From Paenibacillus alvei DSM 29 (GTDB lineage Bacteria; Bacillota; Bacilli; Paenibacillales; Paenibacillaceae), in the NCBI RefSeq assembly GCF_000293805.1, contig NZ_AMBZ01000004.1, positions 331,001-395,000 of the forward strand: a stretch of 64,000 nt of DNA. Direction: 5' to 3'. The translations under genes were made by a program, and so were the position numbers. Shown in pieces: positions 28,616 to 38,111 of this stretch. Below the pieces are notes generated by a model. The model was not told where the DNA came from. It saw only the letters and a list, made by a program, of their open reading frames with translations, and did not search any database. Every line of letters begins with the position of its first letter. Position 1 is the stretch's first letter.

Positions 28616-28660
28616 GGAAATGGATCGGCGCCTTGCGTTCGAATCCATTTCCTTCCTATT
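28616..28660 (+). terminator. Terminator between the exoprotein and RHS genes
   Basis: GGAAATGGAT (28616-28625) pairs with ATCCATTTCC (28643-28652), followed by TTCCTATTTTACT. It may attenuate rather than fully separate the two genes, since no promoter is obvious before the RHS start. Confidence 0.65.
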
Positions 28661-28690
28661 TTACTCATGCTGCAAGGAGGCACTTATTAC

Positions 28691-31600
28691 GTGAATGCTA
28701 TCAAAGCGGCATTCGGCCGAAAGAATGTTCGAGATTCGTATTTTCATAAATGGGCGAAGAAAGCTGTAAAGCCGCTCTTAAGCGGTATAATTGCAATTAT
28801 TGTAGTCATTTCTGGAATCCCGCTATACCCTGGAGACCAAATGGGTCAGGCTCATGCCGCGACGATTAACGCATCGATTAACCCATCGAAGTTTAACTTG
28901 GTCTATAGCGGGAAAACGGAAATAGCATGGAACTATCAGGATCGATCTCACAGCACAACATTGGAAATATGTAAGGTGAAGCCAATTAAGCTGCCTCCCC
29001 CTCCTAAGGGAGCAGAACCGCCTACTCCATATTCCCGTACAACGTTGGAGCAAATTCGAACGGTTCCAGATACCGGACAGAAAAGTTATAAGGAGAGCTG
29101 GAACGGATATGTGAACAATAAGCCGCTTTCAGCCACGAACGAATCTTATACGATATGCGTTGTTCCGAGCGGAGCAGAGAAATATTTTTCTTTTGCTAAT
29201 GTGACGATCGATAACCCTGTTCCTCCAAAACCTGCTCACCTGCAAGTTTTGCCTAACTTGGACTCGACGTCCCACATCATTCGAGGGGTTGCTGAGCGCG
29301 GGACAAAGGTGCGTTTGTCGATTCAGTACACGAAACGAGAGAAAAATGGCAACAAGTATGATCAGGTACGCGGTGATACAGTAACCTACGAAGTCAATGT
29401 GCCGTTCGATGACAATGGGAAGAACGACGGCTCGCACTTGACATGGTCGAAGGATTTTGATTACAGCACATACTTCACGGACTTTCCGGAAAGAGATGAT
29501 AACAAGCCAGCTAAATACGTGCGGGAGTGGCAGCTTCCGATTGAGCTGAAAGAATATGAACTAGCAGACATTACGGCTACTACCGAAAGATTGCCAAGCA
29601 ATCCGTTCTATAATACGAACAACCCTGCTTCGAATCAATCTGCCTTGACGGACAGTTCCGGCATTTTTGATGTGCGAGGTTATTCGGATTTACGTGTCGA
29701 GCGTTTTGTGGCACCGGCCTGGGACGTTAGCTGGGGTGCACTGGCAGGGTATTATTATAAAGCAACAAGCATCGCCATGATGGATAAGAAAATTGTAGAG
29801 ATGGCGAATGACAATCTTATTCCTCTAGGGATCTGTAAGGAAAATGTGGTTTGCCCACAGAGAATGGAGAAAGGCTGGAACCTTATTCTTCAGGATCATC
29901 CGGTTAATCAACAACACGACTTGCAATTGTCAGGGAATATTTTAGAGCAATTTTTAGGTGATTTAACACCTGAAGCTATTGCGAAACGCGGTAATTTTCC
30001 TAACCCGTCCTGGTGGGATCCAATCAACTTGGCAACGGGCAACTTCGATTTCAGGCATACGAACATGTCGTTGCAAGCAGTCATGCCGCTCGATTTCGCG
30101 GTAACGTACCATAGCCGGGACGACTATAACGGATCTATCGGATACGGGTGGCACCATTCCTGGGAATGGCGTGTAGAACGTGAAGATCAGACGATCGTGA
30201 ATGTTGTTACGCCAGAGGGGGCCAAATACACCTATAAGCCGACAAGCGACGGCCATTACCGTACGCCTGATGGGACTTACAATACGCTCATCAAGCAGGC
30301 CGATGGCACGTATCTCATGGAGACGCCTCGGAATTGGAAATATATTTTCCGTCAAGACGGACGGCTCTATTCGATCACAGACCATAACGGCAACCAGACC
30401 CAACTGACTTACCAAAATACCGTATTGCAGAAAGTAGAGACAGTTGGAGCTTCGATGACGTTCAATTACGGTCCGGGAGGAAAAATCGCAACCGTAACCG
30501 ACCAAACGGGGCGTCAAGTCAAGTATGGGTACGATGAAGACACGCATGACCTAATCTCGATCGAGTTGCCTGACGGCGCTGTGATTCGCTTCAAATATGA
30601 TGATAAGCACCGGATGACCGAGATGACGAACCCAGAGGGGAATTCCACACTCGTTAATACATACGACGATAATGGGCGGGTTATCCGACAAAAAGATTTT
30701 AACGGAAATACTGGAACAGTTCGATATCTCTTGAATGAACGGAAGACCATCACGACCGATCCGCTTGGTCAAGAGAAAACGTTCGAATACGATGATCGGT
30801 ATCGTCAGACCGCTATTCATTATCCGGATGGTACGGTTGAACGATTTGCCTACGACAGAAACGACAACATGACCATTCATGTAGACAGGAAAGGAAACAA
30901 CTGGCAATACGAGTATGACGAAAAAGGAAATTTGACGAAGACAATCGATCCTTTACAACATACGACTGTCACCACCTACAACAGATTCAACATGCCAGAG
31001 ACGATTACAGATACGCTTGGCAACGTCACAACAATTTCCTACGACCAACATGGGAATATGATCGGCATGACAGATGCGCTCGGACAGCAGTCGGTCATTA
31101 CTCGGGATACGGACGGCATGCCGAACGGTATTGTGAATGAGCAAGGGGAGAAGGTCGAGCTGCGAAATGATCCTGCGGGCTTCGCGGAATATGTGACGGA
31201 TCCGGCAGGGTTTAAGCAGCGCTTGCTTCGCGATGGTCTCCACCGTGTGAAAGAACAGATCGATCCGTTAGGCCAAATCACCAAAGTAGAATACGACCAA
31301 CGGGATCGCGTCAAAACGCGGATCGATGCACTTGGGAATCGCGAGCAATTTGGCTACGACAAGGACAGCAACCTGATTTCGTACACGGATGCATCCGGTT
31401 CCAAGACAACCATGACGTACGCCTTCAATAAAGTGCATACGGTAACCGATCATCTAGGTAATCAATCGACGTATGAATATGACCAGCTCGGCCGGGTAAA
31501 GCGGAGAATTGCGCCAAATGGGGCCGTGACAACGTATAGCTATAACGATAAAACCCGGACCGAGACGATGACGGAGCATTATACGGACGAACATGGCGTG

Positions 31601-34573
31601 AAGCGCGCTTACGTAACGGAGTATCGATTCGATGCGAATGGCAACTTGGAATGGCAGAAAAATCCGAACGGTGGCATCACCCAAATTCAGTATGATGAGC
31701 GCAACCTGCCCACGCAGGTAACAGACCCTGAAGGCGCGGTGACCGTCTATGCGCATGATGCGCTCGGACGCCTGACACAAGAAACCGACCCACTTGGGGC
31801 AACGACGGCGTATACATACGACAAACTCAACCGACTGACTACGGTTACCGATGCGCTTGGGCAAGAAACCAAGTTTGAGTATGATAAAGTCGGGCGTTTG
31901 AAACAGACGGTTAAGCCTAGCGGAGCGATCTGGAGAATGGGATATGATGCTCGCGGGCTTTTGACGGAAATCATCGATCCGATGGGCAGCGTGACGACAA
32001 TTCAGCTGGATGAGCTTGGCCGCGCTGTTGCATCCAAAGACGCCATGGGCGCAGAGACAAGATATAGCTACGACGCACTCGGACGGATCACTTCGATTAC
32101 CGATCCGTTGGGTAATACGACGAAGCAAGAATACGATGCAGTCGGACGGCTGCTCAAGAAAATAGATGCGAAGAGTCACGAGACTTCATACAGCTACGAC
32201 GCCTTGGGGCAACTCAAGAAAGTAACCAATGCGCTGGGCGAGGAAACGACCTATAGCTATGATACATTAGGAAATCTTTCTAAAAAAACAACAGGCTCCG
32301 GTGCAAAAACGCAATGGACGTACGATCTGCTGGGCCGTCTTACGCAAGAAACGAATCCGAACGGCGAAACGGAGCAGTACCGCTATAGCCCAACGACAGC
32401 AGAGCTAGCAGAGAAGAGAGATGGGCTTGGTCGCACCACAACCTATTCGTTCGATAAACGAGGTGCGGTTACAGGAATAAGGCTGCCGGACGGCGAAATA
32501 CTGAGTTACCGCTATGACGGTCGAGGGCAACTCGTGGGGGCCGACACTTTGCATGATAAGAAGTCGCTTTCCTACGACGCATTAGGCCGCGTCACAAGCA
32601 TCCATAATGAAACGTGGAACAAAGCAGTTCAATTCGCCTATGATGCTGTCGGTAATCGGACAGCCGTAACCGATCCAGAAAAACGAACCATAACGTATAC
32701 GTACGATGTACTGAACCGACTCACGTCGATGACGGACCCGGATGATTTTACTACGAAGTTTGCGTACGACAAGTTAGGTGCGCTAACCAGCATCGAGCGT
32801 CCGAACGGCATCAACACCACGTATACCTACAATGCCAACCATTGGATGACGGGCCTTGAGAATCGCGGGAACTTTACACACAATTCGTTCACGTACCAAT
32901 ATGACAAGGTCGGCAACAAAAAATCTCAAGTCGAAGAAGACGGAGCTCGAACGACCTACGCCTACGATCCGCTGGACCGAGTGTCGAAAGTTGAATATCC
33001 ACAAGCGAAGAACGCGGAAATTTTGAAAATCTACGATCTGCCGTTCAAGAAAGCGTATCGCAACTGGTCGCCCTACTCGTATCGCAACGCGATGGTGACT
33101 CCGTCCCAAACGGTCGAGTACACCTACGACAAAGACGGCAACCGCCTGACGATGAGAGAAGACGGCAAGACGACAACCTATAAGTACGACCCTGCAGGAC
33201 GCATGATCCAAGCGGGCAAAGAACAATTCAAGTACGATGCTAACGGCAACCTGATCGAGCAAATCGGAGGCAAGCAAGGTCATGTCACGTACAGCTATAC
33301 AGGCTACGATAAGCTGAAAAGCGTGCAGTATGACGACCGATCCAAAGTCGAATACGAATATGACGCTTTCTTGGATAAGATTGCCCGTACCGAATCCTTA
33401 ATCGACCCACGCCAGCAGGCGGGGCGAGAAGAAGCTCTGACCAAGCAGCGCATGTACTACCTGAACGATGGACTGAACGTGATGAAGGAATACGGGGAGA
33501 ATCTGGAGACTATCGCACAGTATTATGAAGCGAATGGTCAGATCATATCCAGAAGAGCGTTCCAATATACAGGCCGGGACAACATTGACGTGCCGTTGAA
33601 CAAGCGGAGCCGACCGCAGGTGCGCGGCATGCTGCGCGGCGATATGACGTACTACTTGAACGATCAACTGGGCTCGGTGACCCATATCACGGATCGCACG
33701 GGCGAGACACTGGAGCAATATCGCTACGATGCTTTCGGAAGCCTGATGACTCCGATTACGCCTGAGTACAACACGATCGGCTATACTGGCCAGATTCTCG
33801 ATCCGAAGACAGGGTTGATGGACTATAACGCCCGTTGGTACAACCCGAACATAGGACGGTTTACTACAGAGGATACGTATGAAGGGGATCTAGGAAGCCC
33901 TTTAAGTTTGAATTTGTACACGTATGTAAAAAATAACCCTTTAAAATATCTCGATCCAACAGGTCATTTTGAATTTTCTGTTGGAGATAAAGAAGCGCTA
34001 CTTAGGTATCAATCTGTCTTTTCTGTTGGGCAAAAAGAAAAGAATCTGCTTATAATGCAATCTGCCCATGACGCAGCAAATTATCTTAGACTGAATTACG
34101 AATCTAGGGTAGACAGAACAAACTTCTTTAAAGATGGAATAGTCTATAAATCTCTTACGAAAGATATGTACAATGAGCTGTTGTTTGGTAATGCTAAAGA
34201 AGTACCATTACTAGATGACCCACTATTCTATGTTTTTGATGGTACTTTTGCACTTGCCTACAAAGGTGCAGTTAAATTAGCTGCAAAGACAATGGGTAAG
34301 AAAAGTGTTGAACAGACTACAGAGTATTTACTTAAATTGGATTTACAGTTGTTCGGTAAAGATCTCTATAAAGGTTTATCTAAGAAGATATTTGATGGCA
34401 AAAGGGTTAAAATTGAACTTTTCGAAAATGGAAAATATAAGGGATGGAAGCTTAGTAGAGATACTGGACTCAATAGTGGTGGGGGTTCTCATGGAGGATC
34501 TTATTGGAAATTGTTTAATCGTGAAGGAGAAAGATGGACGCTTACTGTTGATGGAAAAGTTTTAAGAAGATAA
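28691..34573 (+). CDS. RHS/YD-repeat polymorphic toxin
   Basis: A 1960-residue exported protein. A long signal sequence (hydrophobic IIAIIVVISGIPLYP, cleavage after QAHA) leads into beta-rich N-terminal sequence, an RHS entry motif near residue 440 (WWDPINLATGNFDF), then dozens of YD repeats (GRLTQETDP type) to about 1620, and the RHS core closing motif DPKTGLMDYNARWYNP followed by YTYVKNNPLKYLDPTGH at about 1755. The last 201 residues are a distinct AT-rich domain ending HGGSYWKLF...TLTVDGKVLRR, the likely toxin; I cannot assign its family, though HGGSxWKL-type ends recur in polymorphic nuclease toxins. GTG 28691 is preferred to ATG 28667 because AAGGAGG lies between them. Confidence 0.9.
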   Translation: MNAIKAAFGRKNVRDSYFHKWAKKAVKPLLSGIIAIIVVISGIPLYPGDQMGQAHAATINASINPSKFNLVYSGKTEIAWNYQDRSHSTTLEICKVKPIKLPPPPKGAEPPTPYSRTTLEQIRTVPDTGQKSYKESWNGYVNNKPLSATNESYTICVVPSGAEKYFSFANVTIDNPVPPKPAHLQVLPNLDSTSHIIRGVAERGTKVRLSIQYTKREKNGNKYDQVRGDTVTYEVNVPFDDNGKNDGSHLTWSKDFDYSTYFTDFPERDDNKPAKYVREWQLPIELKEYELADITATTERLPSNPFYNTNNPASNQSALTDSSGIFDVRGYSDLRVERFVAPAWDVSWGALAGYYYKATSIAMMDKKIVEMANDNLIPLGICKENVVCPQRMEKGWNLILQDHPVNQQHDLQLSGNILEQFLGDLTPEAIAKRGNFPNPSWWDPINLATGNFDFRHTNMSLQAVMPLDFAVTYHSRDDYNGSIGYGWHHSWEWRVEREDQTIVNVVTPEGAKYTYKPTSDGHYRTPDGTYNTLIKQADGTYLMETPRNWKYIFRQDGRLYSITDHNGNQTQLTYQNTVLQKVETVGASMTFNYGPGGKIATVTDQTGRQVKYGYDEDTHDLISIELPDGAVIRFKYDDKHRMTEMTNPEGNSTLVNTYDDNGRVIRQKDFNGNTGTVRYLLNERKTITTDPLGQEKTFEYDDRYRQTAIHYPDGTVERFAYDRNDNMTIHVDRKGNNWQYEYDEKGNLTKTIDPLQHTTVTTYNRFNMPETITDTLGNVTTISYDQHGNMIGMTDALGQQSVITRDTDGMPNGIVNEQGEKVELRNDPAGFAEYVTDPAGFKQRLLRDGLHRVKEQIDPLGQITKVEYDQRDRVKTRIDALGNREQFGYDKDSNLISYTDASGSKTTMTYAFNKVHTVTDHLGNQSTYEYDQLGRVKRRIAPNGAVTTYSYNDKTRTETMTEHYTDEHGVKRAYVTEYRFDANGNLEWQKNPNGGITQIQYDERNLPTQVTDPEGAVTVYAHDALGRLTQETDPLGATTAYTYDKLNRLTTVTDALGQETKFEYDKVGRLKQTVKPSGAIWRMGYDARGLLTEIIDPMGSVTTIQLDELGRAVASKDAMGAETRYSYDALGRITSITDPLGNTTKQEYDAVGRLLKKIDAKSHETSYSYDALGQLKKVTNALGEETTYSYDTLGNLSKKTTGSGAKTQWTYDLLGRLTQETNPNGETEQYRYSPTTAELAEKRDGLGRTTTYSFDKRGAVTGIRLPDGEILSYRYDGRGQLVGADTLHDKKSLSYDALGRVTSIHNETWNKAVQFAYDAVGNRTAVTDPEKRTITYTYDVLNRLTSMTDPDDFTTKFAYDKLGALTSIERPNGINTTYTYNANHWMTGLENRGNFTHNSFTYQYDKVGNKKSQVEEDGARTTYAYDPLDRVSKVEYPQAKNAEILKIYDLPFKKAYRNWSPYSYRNAMVTPSQTVEYTYDKDGNRLTMREDGKTTTYKYDPAGRMIQAGKEQFKYDANGNLIEQIGGKQGHVTYSYTGYDKLKSVQYDDRSKVEYEYDAFLDKIARTESLIDPRQQAGREEALTKQRMYYLNDGLNVMKEYGENLETIAQYYEANGQIISRRAFQYTGRDNIDVPLNKRSRPQVRGMLRGDMTYYLNDQLGSVTHITDRTGETLEQYRYDAFGSLMTPITPEYNTIGYTGQILDPKTGLMDYNARWYNPNIGRFTTEDTYEGDLGSPLSLNLYTYVKNNPLKYLDPTGHFEFSVGDKEALLRYQSVFSVGQKEKNLLIMQSAHDAANYLRLNYESRVDRTNFFKDGIVYKSLTKDMYNELLFGNAKEVPLLDDPLFYVFDGTFALAYKGAVKLAAKTMGKKSVEQTTEYLLKLDLQLFGKDLYKGLSKKIFDGKRVKIELFENGKYKGWKLSRDTGLNSGGGSHGGSYWKLFNREGERWTLTVDGKVLRR

Positions 34574-34599
34574 TAAACAAATTAAAGGTGATTACAGGT

Positions 34600-35148
34600 A
34601 TGAGAGTATGTAGTGAACTAGAAAAGCAGCAAATAAATAACTTGTATACAACAGTAAATGTGGAGGAATTGGTAGGTCAAACCATATTTTATAATGGAGT
34701 ATTGGATATCTTCCCTAAAACACTAACAGAAGCCGAATCAAAGAATATTGATTTTCTTGAATTGTATAAATTACATGAACACAGATATTTGGCATTATTT
34801 AGAGACATCTACCAAAAGAATGGTAGCTCAATCTACGTTAGGCCATTTACAACTATCAACACTTCAAATAAATATTTATCAAAAAAGGGTATAGCAAAGG
34901 ATGAACAGAAGTTTATAAGGCAGTTAAGTAAAAATGAAAATCAACTATTGAAAATCGAGTTTATTGAAGAATTAGATGTGCTAGTAAAGGCAACAATTAG
35001 AGAAATAGTGTTGTCAATTTTCTACTTGGAAGATATGTTTGTAATAGGAAATTATGATTTATCTCTCCCCGTTTCCTCTTTGACAGAAGAAACATTAATT
35101 TTCACGGGTAACCTTGCAAAGGAGCATGGGCTATATTTACGACGTTAA
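34600..35148 (+). CDS. Candidate immunity protein for the RHS toxin
   Basis: A 182-residue soluble, acidic protein of no family I recognise, encoded 26 bases after the RHS stop and followed by a terminator. Position directly behind a variable toxin tail, small size and low GC are what is expected of a cognate immunity gene. ATG 34600 has AAAGGTGA nine bases ahead. It is the only intact pair at this locus in which the toxin gene also has a full secretory N-terminus. Confidence 0.7.
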   Translation: MRVCSELEKQQINNLYTTVNVEELVGQTIFYNGVLDIFPKTLTEAESKNIDFLELYKLHEHRYLALFRDIYQKNGSSIYVRPFTTINTSNKYLSKKGIAKDEQKFIRQLSKNENQLLKIEFIEELDVLVKATIREIVLSIFYLEDMFVIGNYDLSLPVSSLTEETLIFTGNLAKEHGLYLRR

Positions 35149-35174
35149 AATTGAATAAGATTGCCTGAGGTGAG

Positions 35175-35211
35175 TAGACCGTTCCTTTTTTAAGGACGGT
35201 CTATTAATTTT
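35175..35211 (+). terminator. Terminator after the immunity gene
   Basis: TAGACCGTTCCTT and AAGGACGGTCTA form a stem with one bulge around TTTT, then TTAATTTTAA. Confidence 0.7.
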
Positions 35212-35504
35212 AAGATTATCTTTATGCTAAATGTAAGGAATCAAGAGTATTTTTCAAACCTATACGTCGTGTGGTTATGAATCGGGCGGCATGTCCCGAA
35301 AGAACTAACCCTCATCAACCCCGTATGATATTTTTCTTATACGGTTGTGCGTACATATAAGTGTTGAATAATATCCACCCTTTATGGCAAACCTCCTTCA
35401 TTGTCATAACTCCGAAATCTTCAGATACCACCGTGTTTTGATGTAAATAGCATATCTTCGCTTTCTCACGGTTTTTCCGAAATAAATTGAAGTCGAAGAG
35501 TATT
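35212..35504. other. Non-coding debris between cassettes
   Basis: No open frame or family match is seen. A small inverted repeat (CCGTAT ... ATACGG, about 35321-35345) is the only structure noticed. Confidence 0.4.
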
Positions 35505-35788
35505 CAAGAGAGATTGATAGAATTATCGTTAAACGAAGAGTGGCATAATTTCTTATGTCCCTTTCAACAGAATATGTACTACATTCCGCTTCCTCATATG
35601 ATTAGAAAGTGTTATGGACTAAGTATAAATGAGCGGAAAGTATTGCTTGACATTCTATGTATTTAGGAAAAAACGAGGAAGCATTCTCCTCCTTAGAAAC
35701 AATTGCTTGTAACTTAGGCATTAGTGAGTCTACCGTAAAATCTGCTATTACTTCGCTTGAGGAGAAAAGATTCATAAAGACAGTTTGA
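35505..35788 (+). pseudogene. Broken helix-turn-helix protein
   Basis: Two frames join into one protein: QERLIELSLNEEWHNFLCPF to INERKVLLDILC in the first, then LGKNEEAFSSLETIACNLGI, SESTVKSAITSLEEKRFIKT in the second. The switch is at about 35660, where the first frame hits TAG. The second part is a clear winged HTH. No start codon or upstream part is present. It lies between two RHS cassettes and ends directly before an RHS stub, as though a recombination joint fell there. Confidence 0.55.
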
Positions 35789-35793
35789 CACCA

Positions 35794-36509
35794 CAGAGTC
35801 AGAATCGATATTTATATGTGCATAATAATCCGTTGATTTATGTGGATCCGAGTGGGAAAATAGTGGAGAGCGATAAGGTTCTTCCTAGAGAAACAATGAA
35901 AAAATCGAAACTTTAACTGATGGATGGAATGATTTACAGAGTCAACTACTATCGTTGGATAATAATAAAAATAATTTATGGAAAATAATAAAAATAAAAA
36001 CTCTTCGGGGTATAATTCACTTTTCGGCTCAGAATATTAGATTTGATTATTTCGGATCAATAGTGGATCCTACTCAAAGAGAAATTGATGCTGCGAGCAG
36101 TGCAGGGTACTATTTCGGTAAAAATGTTGATTCAGGGGCAGGGTACAAGGGAAGAGTTGATGCACAAAATGATAGTACTGGGACAAAAAGACATGGTCAT
36201 ATTTTTGGGCCTAAAGGAGAAGAATGGTCACGTGATATTGAGGGGAATATTCACGATAGAAAGAGAAACAGTCCAGGCTCGCCACCTAAATGGGTACAGA
36301 AAGAAATGGAGAAGAAATTGAGATATAAATGGAAGGAAGCGGCTCAAAATCCTCCTGCCCCATCTAATAACTTTATAGATAGTAAAGATTTTGAAACTGG
36401 AGTAGCTGTAGTTACAGGAAGGTATATCATCTATCGTGGAATTAGGTTGCTACCTTCCTTAGTACCTGTACTATGGCCAACGATCCCAGCTAATTTACTT
36501 GCACCATAA
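35794..36509 (+). pseudogene. Orphan RHS tail with toxin-like domain (cassette 2)
   Basis: Starts with an RHS core end (QNRYLYVHNNPLIYVDPSG), then a tail that shifts frame by one base near the A run at 35897-35904 (first frame stops at TAA 35914) and continues to 36509. The tail has a charged, His-rich block (RHGHIFGPKGEEWSRDIEG, NIHDRKRN, PPKWVQKEMEKK) and a hydrophobic C-terminus (VTGRYIIYRGIRLLPSLVP). The block could be a nuclease-type toxin; the family is unassigned. It has no start or signal peptide. It may be expressed only if recombined onto the full-length RHS gene. Confidence 0.6.
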
Positions 36510-36522
36510 GGGGAGGAATAAA

Positions 36523-37215
36523 TTGAATATCTCTAGTTTGCAGTTAAATAACCCTATATCGGGAATATTCAGTAACGAAAGCATTAACATTCTAACTAGC
36601 TTGAAAGATAATATATTTTATTCAAAGATGAAAATGAAGGAATATGATTTTAATGGTAATTTTATCCCGAAAGTTGAGGATAGAATACAAATATCTTCTA
36701 TTTGGATGTATGATATTAAGAATGAAGTAAGCAAAGAAATCATTCAGTTTGGTAATTTTGACATAAATGATGTGTATGTTACGGGAAACTATCTTTATTT
36801 TGTAAAGATTATTGATGCGGATCAAGATGGAATACTCAGTGAGGTAGATTATGGTAAGGGGGAAATGTGGAGGGTTCACCTACCTACTTTAAAGGTAGAT
36901 TACTGTTTCAAGATACAACCATATAATTTTCATCGGTTTTTAACAGCAAATGATGATTATATCGTCTTTATATCTGAAGATAGACTTCCTTATGTTACAG
37001 AAATTGTGTTTTATAGTATTAAATCCCAAAAATTCTCTGTATTAAATAATTATTATGAGAGAGATTGGTATGATTTCAGGATAGTAAATCATTGCGATGG
37101 TGAGCCGGACTATTTTATTTTTAAAAGAGAAGTAGATGTACACTCAAAAACTGAGACATCTATTGTAAATGTAATTCATTGGTTGGATTTAATATCACAA
37201 CTACAATGGGCATAA
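36523..37215 (+). CDS. Candidate immunity protein for cassette 2
   Basis: A 230-residue protein just behind the orphan toxin tail. Repeating short beta segments such as DVYVTGNYLYFVKIIDADQD and ANDDYIVFISEDRLPYVTEI suggest a beta-propeller-like or WD-type fold. TTG 36523 follows a very strong AAGGGGAGGA site and is preferred over the upstream ATG at 36499. No family name is offered. The intact frame beside a damaged toxin is the usual asymmetry for such pairs. Confidence 0.6.
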   Translation: MNISSLQLNNPISGIFSNESINILTSLKDNIFYSKMKMKEYDFNGNFIPKVEDRIQISSIWMYDIKNEVSKEIIQFGNFDINDVYVTGNYLYFVKIIDADQDGILSEVDYGKGEMWRVHLPTLKVDYCFKIQPYNFHRFLTANDDYIVFISEDRLPYVTEIVFYSIKSQKFSVLNNYYERDWYDFRIVNHCDGEPDYFIFKREVDVHSKTETSIVNVIHWLDLISQLQWA

Positions 37216-37589
37216 TAATCTAAGGGAACGTTAAAAAGTTCGTTGTTCCTGGGATGTCTTCTTTATTTGCTATGAGTTCTTTGGATACGAATCATTCCTC
37301 TTGTTGTCTCCGAATTTCATGAAAGTATAGTTGCTTTCCAGAACTTGCTTAATTAGGCTCTTCGCTATATTGCGTGGTTAAAGGCACGTTTGCTAGGCTA
37401 ATAGAACGATTTGACATGAGCCTCTGCAGGCACGATTACTCGTGAATGCCGCGAAGCATAAGGACTTCGCGATGCTAACCAGCTTATCATGCCCGCCTCT
37501 CCATATAAAATCGCAGTTCTTTTATCCCACTTCGAGTAGCGAAGAGACTTTAATTAGCCACAATGCGACTAACCCTCGCTGAAGTGAGC
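37216..37589. other. Gap without recognisable genes
   Basis: Contains short inverted repeats (for example GCGAAG ... CTTCGC near 37460) but no coding frame or IS end that I can support. Confidence 0.4.
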
Positions 37590-37680
37590 CCATAAAGTTA
37601 AACAGGTTATATCATTAGGCGACTGGTTGGGCATGAGTTCGGTACTGTACCGGACTCATGCCTTTTAGTTTATGGGCTTT
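37590..37680 (-). mobile_element. IS3-family orfB 3' remnant
   Basis: The minus strand encodes KLKGMSPVQYRTHAQPVA and a stop, the typical C-terminus of an IS3-family transposase. The flank GTGAGCCCATAAAGTTA resembles the end at 42776, so both come from the same IS type. Confidence 0.7.
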
Positions 37681-37732
37681 AGCCCGTTGAGTGCGTGAAG
37701 CGCACGAAACAAAAAACCACCCGTTATGCTGT

Positions 37733-37784
37733 GTGAACTGTAACCCGTAAGATGGACACTTGAAAAAAGTGACCTCTTACGGGT
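37733..37784. mobile_element. Terminal fragment of the IS3 element seen whole at 44347-45641
   Basis: TGAACTGTAACCCGTAAGAT and the following GGACACTTGAAAAAAGTGAC are the reverse complement of the right end of that element (45590-45641). Confidence 0.75.
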
Positions 37785-38062
37785 GAAGTGCTCCTGTCAA
37801 GTAGACAGTATAAAAAACAAAATAGCTTTGGCACCGACCCTACACTTTGGTTGGTGCCATTTTTTATGTGCTGAACTAAGAAGGTATTGCCTGTAACTCC
37901 AATGGCGTCATACAGTTTAGTCTTTTTTGGTATCGATGATTATTGTAGTACTCAATGTATTCCATAATTGCTGTTTCGAGTTCTTCGAACGTATTGAATT
38001 TCTTGAGGTGATACATTTCGAATTTCATCTCTCCAGAATGATTCCATTGGCCCATTGTCTAT
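37785..38062 (-). mobile_element. IS3-family remnant with orfB 3' part
   Basis: Begins with TGTCAAGTAGACAGTATAAA, also found at about 43489, so this is an IS end. A hairpin (TGGCACCGACC / GGTTGGTGCCA, then TTTTTT) precedes the minus-strand transposase end, which reads MYHLKKFNTFEELETAI, EYIEYYNNHRYQKRL, MTPLELQAIPS and stops at 37876. A frameshift separates it from an upstream DNGPMESFWR. Cut off at the RHS fragment. Confidence 0.75.
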
Positions 38063-38111
38063 GCACCTGGATAACCTAGGCTATAGGAATAAGGCTGCCA
38101 CGAATTCCAGC

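Noticed and set aside
35321-35346. Group II intron 3' end, suggested by the CCGTAT...ATACGG hairpin
   Set aside because: No domain V sequence or reverse transcriptase frame nearby; a short hairpin alone is not evidence.
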